Below, one piece after another: positions 31,999 through 35,893 of a DNA stretch of 35,893 nucleotides. The stretch is taken from contig NZ_BDBR01000070.1 of assembly GCF_001613085.1 (NCBI RefSeq), positions 1-35,893 on the forward strand, in the 5' to 3' direction. The notes under the pieces are model-generated. The model worked only from the letters and a program-made list of their open reading frames with translations. It was not told where the DNA came from and did not search any database. Origin of the DNA: Nocardia salmonicida NBRC 13393. Its GTDB lineage: Bacteria; Actinomycetota; Actinomycetes; Mycobacteriales; Mycobacteriaceae. Numbering within the stretch: position 1 is the first letter of the stretch; each line of letters begins with the position of its first letter. Made by a program: the position numbers and the translations under genes.

Positions 31999-33470
31999 TG
32001 TCCGCACCGCCACCGCCGTCGGCTGGGGCGTTCCCCAGTCCCCCTGGTGGATTCGCGCCGGCGCCGCCGCCGTCGACGCGACGCAACCAGGAGTTGCTGT
32101 TGCTGGCGGGCGCGGCGGGCATCACGACGGTGTCGTTGTTCATCGTCGAGGCGAGCCAGGAACAGTCGATCACCACCGACATCGCCAAGTACGGGGTGGC
32201 GTTCCTCGCGCTGTTCGGGATCGCGCATCTCGCGGTGCGCCGGTTCGCGCCGTTCGCGGACCCGCTCCTACTACCGATTGTGGCGCTGCTCAACGGATTG
32301 GGGCTGGTGCTGATCCACCGGCTCGATCTCGCCGAAGCGCAGAAGGCGGCGTACGACGCGACAGCGGTCCCCTCCCCCGACGCCAACCAGCAGATCATGT
32401 GGACCGGCCTCGGCATCGTGGTGTTCATCAGCCTGCTCATCGTCTTGCGGGACTACCGCACGCTGGCGCGCTATACCTACACACTAGGCCTGGTCGGCCT
32501 GGTCGCGCTGGCGATTCCGGCACTGTTGCCGAGCCGGTTCTCCGAAGTCAACGGCGCCAAGATCTGGATCCGGCTGCCCGGATTCAGCATGCAGCCGGGC
32601 GAATTCGCGAAGATCCTGCTGATCATCTTCTTCGCGGGCGTTCTGGTGGCCAAGCGTGACCTGTTCACCGCGGCGGGCAAGCACTTCCTCGGCATGGAGT
32701 GGCCGCGACCACGCGATATGGGTCCGATCCTGATCGTGTGGATCGTCTGCATCGGCGTGCTCGTGCTCGAAAAAGACCTCGGCACTTCGCTGCTCATCTT
32801 CGGCACGGTGCTGGTGATGATCTACATCGCCACCGAACGGGTGGGCTGGCTGATCATCGGCGGCGGGCTGCTCGCGCTCGGATTCGTGTTCGCCTACGAG
32901 CTGTTCGGGCATGTGCGCGTGCGCGTGGACACCTGGCTGCACCCGTTCGACGACTACCACAACACCGGCTACCAGATCTCGCAGTCGATGTTCGGCTTCG
33001 CTACCGGCGGGCTCGCGGGCACCGGCCTCGGCAGCGGACGACCCCAGCAGGTGCCCTTCGCCAAGACCGACTTCATCGTCACCACCATCGGCGAGGAACT
33101 GGGCCTGATCGGGCTCACCGCGGTGCTGATGCTGTTCCTGATCTTCATCGTCCGTGGGCTGCGCACCGCGCTGGCCGTGCGTGACAGCTTCGGCAAGCTG
33201 CTCGCGGCGGGCCTGTCGTTCACCATCGCGATCCAGGTGTTCGTGGTCGTCGGCGGTGTCACCAAACTGATTCCACTCACCGGTCTGACCACGCCGTTCA
33301 TCTCCTACGGCGGTTCGTCGCTGCTGGCGAACTACGCGCTGCTCGGGCTGTTGATGAAGATCTCCGATGCGGCTCGCGCACCGGCACCGGCCCGTAAGCG
33401 CGCGCCCGCACCGATCGCCGACGCGGCCACGGAACTGGTCCGCAGGCCGGAAAGCAGGGTGAGCGAATGA
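31998..33470 (+). CDS. rodA: RodA-type SEDS peptidoglycan polymerase
   Basis: A 490-residue membrane protein of the SEDS family (RodA/FtsW), which polymerises lipid II into glycan strands in partnership with a class B PBP. About 10-12 membrane segments are visible after a Pro-rich cytoplasmic start. The family signature VGGVTKLIPLTGLTTPFISY, then GGSSLLANY, sits near the C-terminus, and the VNGAKIWIRLPGFSMQPGEF loop with KRD/LEKDLGTSLL is typical. It shares one base with pstP (TGATG) and 4 nt with pbpA, so production is tightly coupled. In M. tuberculosis this is Rv0017c. Confidence 0.96.
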   Translation: MSAPPPPSAGAFPSPPGGFAPAPPPSTRRNQELLLLAGAAGITTVSLFIVEASQEQSITTDIAKYGVAFLALFGIAHLAVRRFAPFADPLLLPIVALLNGLGLVLIHRLDLAEAQKAAYDATAVPSPDANQQIMWTGLGIVVFISLLIVLRDYRTLARYTYTLGLVGLVALAIPALLPSRFSEVNGAKIWIRLPGFSMQPGEFAKILLIIFFAGVLVAKRDLFTAAGKHFLGMEWPRPRDMGPILIVWIVCIGVLVLEKDLGTSLLIFGTVLVMIYIATERVGWLIIGGGLLALGFVFAYELFGHVRVRVDTWLHPFDDYHNTGYQISQSMFGFATGGLAGTGLGSGRPQQVPFAKTDFIVTTIGEELGLIGLTAVLMLFLIFIVRGLRTALAVRDSFGKLLAAGLSFTIAIQVFVVVGGVTKLIPLTGLTTPFISYGGSSLLANYALLGLLMKISDAARAPAPARKRAPAPIADAATELVRRPESRVSE

Positions 33471-34939
33471 ACACACCTCTGCGTCGTGTCGCCGTCGCCG
33501 TCATGGTGATGGTGGTGGCGTTGCTCGTGAACGCGACCTACCTGCAGGTGGTCAAGGCCGACGATCTGCGCAGCGATCCGCGCAACTCGCGGGTGCTGCT
33601 CGACGAGTACTCGCGTCAGCGCGGTCAGATCTCCGCGGGCGGCACTGTGCTCGCCGGCTCCGTCGCGACCGACGACCGGTACAAGTACCTGCGCGAATAC
33701 CCCTCCGACCCCTCGGCGTACGCGCCGGTCACCGGCTTCTACTCGATGCAGTACGGCAAGACCGGGCTCGAGTTGGCCGCGGACCCGCTGCTCTCGGGCA
33801 ACGACTCGAGCCTGTTCGGGCGTCGGCTCATCGACATGTTCTCCGGGCGCGATCCGCGCGGCGCGAACGTGCTCACCACGCTGAATCCGATGATGCAGCA
33901 GGTCGCCTACGAACAGATGACCTCGAAGGGCTACACCGGCGCGGTCGTGGCGATCGAGCCGAGCACCGGCAAGATCTTGACCATGGTCTCCACGCCCAGC
34001 TACGACCCCAACGAACTGTCGGGCCACGACGGCGCGGCGGGTCGGGCGGCCTGGGAGCGGCTGAGCACCGACCCGAGTCAGCCGATGCTCAACCGCGCTG
34101 TCTCACAGACCTATCCGCCGGGATCGACGTTCAAGACCGTCGTCACCGCGGCCGCGCTGTCCAACGGTGTCGCCGGTCCGAACGACCAGTTCACGGCGGC
34201 GCCCAACATCACCCTGCCCGGGACCAGCACCACGCTGGAGAACTACAACGGCAGCACCTGCGGTGACCAGCCGACGGCCAGCCTCTACGACGCGTTCCGG
34301 CGTTCGTGCAACACCGCGTTCGTCGAACTCGGCGTGAAGGTCGGCGCGGCCAAACTCAAGGACGAGGCCGCCGCGTTCGGCATCGGAGTCGAGGATCCGC
34401 CCGGTGTGCCGATCCCGGTCGCCGAATCGACCGTCGGCCCGATCCCGGACAACGCCGCGCTCGGCCAGTCGAGCATCGGTCAGCGCGATGTGTCGGTGAC
34501 ACCGCTCAATGTCGCGGTGATCGCCGCGACCATCGCCAACGGCGGCACCAGGATGCAGCCGTATCTGGTCGATCAGACCCAGGCACCCGATCTGTCCGAG
34601 CTCAGCAAGACCAAACCGGTCAGCGTCGGGCAGGCGGTGAGCCCCCAGGTAGCGTCGACCCTGACCGATCTGATGGTCGCCTCGGAGGCCAATACCGTGG
34701 GCGGTGGGCGGTCGCCTTACCAGATCGCGTCGAAGACCGGAACGGCCGAACACGGCAGTAATCCCCGTAACACCCCGCCACATGCTTGGTATATGGCCTT
34801 CGCGCCCGCGCAGAACCCGAAGATCGCCATCGCGGTGATCGTCGAGAACGGCGGCAACAGGCAGTTGGCTGCCACCGGAGGTTCGGTGGCGGCACCGATC
34901 GCCAGGTCTGTGCTAGACGCGGGCCTGGCAGGGGGCTGA
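33467..34939 (+). CDS. pbpA: PbpA, class B penicillin-binding protein
   Basis: A 490-residue transpeptidase that cross-links peptidoglycan outside the membrane. A short N-terminal membrane anchor (RVAVAVMVMVVALLVNATYL) precedes a class B dimerisation region and the transpeptidase domain. The three active-site motifs are intact: S220-TFK (GSTFKTV), S280-CN (RSCNTAF) and K423-TG (ASKTGTAEH). In mycobacteria PbpA works at the septum and is phosphorylated by PknB. It starts at the ATG overlapping the rodA stop (ATGA) and ends 37 nt before pknA. Confidence 0.97.
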   Translation: MNTPLRRVAVAVMVMVVALLVNATYLQVVKADDLRSDPRNSRVLLDEYSRQRGQISAGGTVLAGSVATDDRYKYLREYPSDPSAYAPVTGFYSMQYGKTGLELAADPLLSGNDSSLFGRRLIDMFSGRDPRGANVLTTLNPMMQQVAYEQMTSKGYTGAVVAIEPSTGKILTMVSTPSYDPNELSGHDGAAGRAAWERLSTDPSQPMLNRAVSQTYPPGSTFKTVVTAAALSNGVAGPNDQFTAAPNITLPGTSTTLENYNGSTCGDQPTASLYDAFRRSCNTAFVELGVKVGAAKLKDEAAAFGIGVEDPPGVPIPVAESTVGPIPDNAALGQSSIGQRDVSVTPLNVAVIAATIANGGTRMQPYLVDQTQAPDLSELSKTKPVSVGQAVSPQVASTLTDLMVASEANTVGGGRSPYQIASKTGTAEHGSNPRNTPPHAWYMAFAPAQNPKIAIAVIVENGGNRQLAATGGSVAAPIARSVLDAGLAGG

Positions 34940-34976
34940 ACGAAATGAGTGTGCGAGTGACAACACGGGGGCCCCG

Positions 34977-35893
34977 ATGCTGAACAACGGCGCCATGATC
35001 GCCGACCGCTACCGCCTGCAGCGGCTCATCGCCACGGGCGGTATGGGTCAGGTGTGGGAAGCGATGGACACCCGGCTCGATCGCCGGGTGGCGGTCAAGG
35101 TCCTCAAAACTGAGTTCTCCGCAGACCCGACCTTCCGTGCGCGGTTCCGGGTGGAAGCGCGCACCACCGCGCAGCTGAACGCACCCGGGATCGCGGGCAT
35201 CTACGACTACGGCGAGACCACCGACCCGTCGGGCGGCGAGACCGCGTACCTGGTGATGGAGCTCGTGCAGGGCGAACCGCTCAACGCGGTGCTCAACCGC
35301 ATGGGCAGGCTCTCGGTCATCCAGGGTCTGGACATGCTCGAGCAGACCGGGCGCGCGCTCGAGGTCGCGCACGCGGCAGGCGTGGTGCACCGCGACGTGA
35401 AGCCGGGCAACATCCTGGTGACGCCGACCGGTCAGGTGAAGATCACCGACTTCGGCATCGCCAAGGCGGTCGACGCCTCGCCGGTGACCAAGACCGGCAT
35501 GGTGATGGGCACGGCCCAGTACATCGCGCCCGAACAGGCCGTCGGCGAGGACGCCACCGCGGCCTCCGACGTGTACTCCCTCGGCATCGTCGGCTACGAA
35601 GCACTGGCCGGAGTCCGTCCGTTCACCGGTGAGGGCGCGATCACCGTCGCGATGAAGCATGTGCGCGACGCGCCGCCGCCGATGCCCGACGACCTGCCCG
35701 CGAACGTGCACGAACTGATCGCCATCACGATGGCCAAGGATCCGTTGCAGCGCTACAGCAGCGGTGGCGAGTTCGCCGACGCCGTGGCCGCGGTGCGCGC
35801 CGGACACATGCCGCCGATCCCCGGCGGCGCCACCGGTCCGTCGATGACCGGTGCGACCCGGGTGCTGCCACCCGGCCCGACCGTCGCGATTGC
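34977..35893 (+). CDS. pknA: PknA, Ser/Thr protein kinase (partial, runs off the right edge)
   Basis: The first 305 codons of a Hanks-type kinase are visible; the stop is beyond the window. The Gly-rich loop is IATGGMGQVW, the ATP lysine is K41 (VAVKVLK), the catalytic loop is HRDVKPGN with D140, and the DFG aspartate is D158 (TDFGIAKAV). An activation loop with TKTGMVMGTAQYIAPEQ carries the usual regulatory threonines. After the kinase domain the juxtamembrane region begins as a Pro/Gly/Thr-rich segment. PknA controls cell shape and division together with PknB, which is expected next. The ATG at 34977 has GGGG upstream. The ATG at 34945 is in another frame and is not used. Confidence 0.96.
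   Translation, partial: MLNNGAMIADRYRLQRLIATGGMGQVWEAMDTRLDRRVAVKVLKTEFSADPTFRARFRVEARTTAQLNAPGIAGIYDYGETTDPSGGETAYLVMELVQGEPLNAVLNRMGRLSVIQGLDMLEQTGRALEVAHAAGVVHRDVKPGNILVTPTGQVKITDFGIAKAVDASPVTKTGMVMGTAQYIAPEQAVGEDATAASDVYSLGIVGYEALAGVRPFTGEGAITVAMKHVRDAPPPMPDDLPANVHELIAITMAKDPLQRYSSGGEFADAVAAVRAGHMPPIPGGATGPSMTGATRVLPPGPTVAI

Noticed and set aside
34945..34979. ATG at 34945 as the pknA start
   Set aside because: It is out of frame with the kinase, and its frame does not lead into the Gly-rich loop. The ATG at 34977 does.

Overview
The window is high-GC actinobacterial DNA, most likely Nocardia or a close member of Mycobacteriales. The evidence is gene content and order. The right end carries tRNA-Leu(CAG) divergent from fhaA-fhaB-pstP-rodA-pbpA-pknA, the conserved cell-division and Ser/Thr kinase operon found near oriC in mycobacteria and nocardiae. 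The middle carries a MoxR/DUF58 membrane cluster and the left a gltBD operon, both of which have counterparts in Mycobacterium. I see no insertion sequence, phage gene or CRISPR array, and the codon usage looks ordinary throughout.

Layout. 1-256 is non-coding with a large nested inverted repeat. 257-1156 (-) is a secreted cutinase-family hydrolase. 1378-3584 (-) is a tightly coupled four-gene operon: three Roadblock/LC7-like proteins and one protein with a winged-helix-like segment. 3875-4501 (-) is a Sel1/TPR repeat protein. 4694-10826 (-) is gltB-gltD (glutamate synthase), with a predicted structured leader of about 270 nt. A gene-free stretch of about 930 nt follows, then a DUF4407-type membrane protein (11756-13567, +). 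13616-15753 is a divergent drug-efflux MFS transporter/TetR repressor pair with two operator copies between the genes. 15940-17553 (+) is a membrane-bound class III adenylate cyclase.

17607-21799 (+) is an overlapping operon: a membrane protein, a fused DUF4129/shortened DUF4350-like membrane protein, a MoxR AAA+ ATPase and a DUF58 protein. It faces a divergent RDD/SpoIIM membrane pair (21947-23746). The short gap between the convergent DUF58 and RDD genes is dense in DnaA-box-like sequences. Another gap of about 810 nt is followed by a secreted beta-propeller-like protein (-), a SAM methyltransferase (+), and an alpha/beta-hydrolase/TetR operon under a perfect 18-bp palindrome.

The 3' part (28484-35893) is the growth and division signalling operon. 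FhaA and FhaB read phosphothreonine signals, PstP removes them, RodA and PbpA polymerise and cross-link septal or elongation peptidoglycan, and PknA (cut by the window edge) is the kinase. Several genes (15208, 15940, 17607, 22712, 26755) have a TANNNT box 6-7 nt before the start codon and no Shine-Dalgarno sequence, so they are probably leaderless. The least conventional parts are the MoxR cluster with its fused, domain-depleted protein, the Roadblock operon without a visible GTPase, the DnaA-box cluster and the gltB leader.
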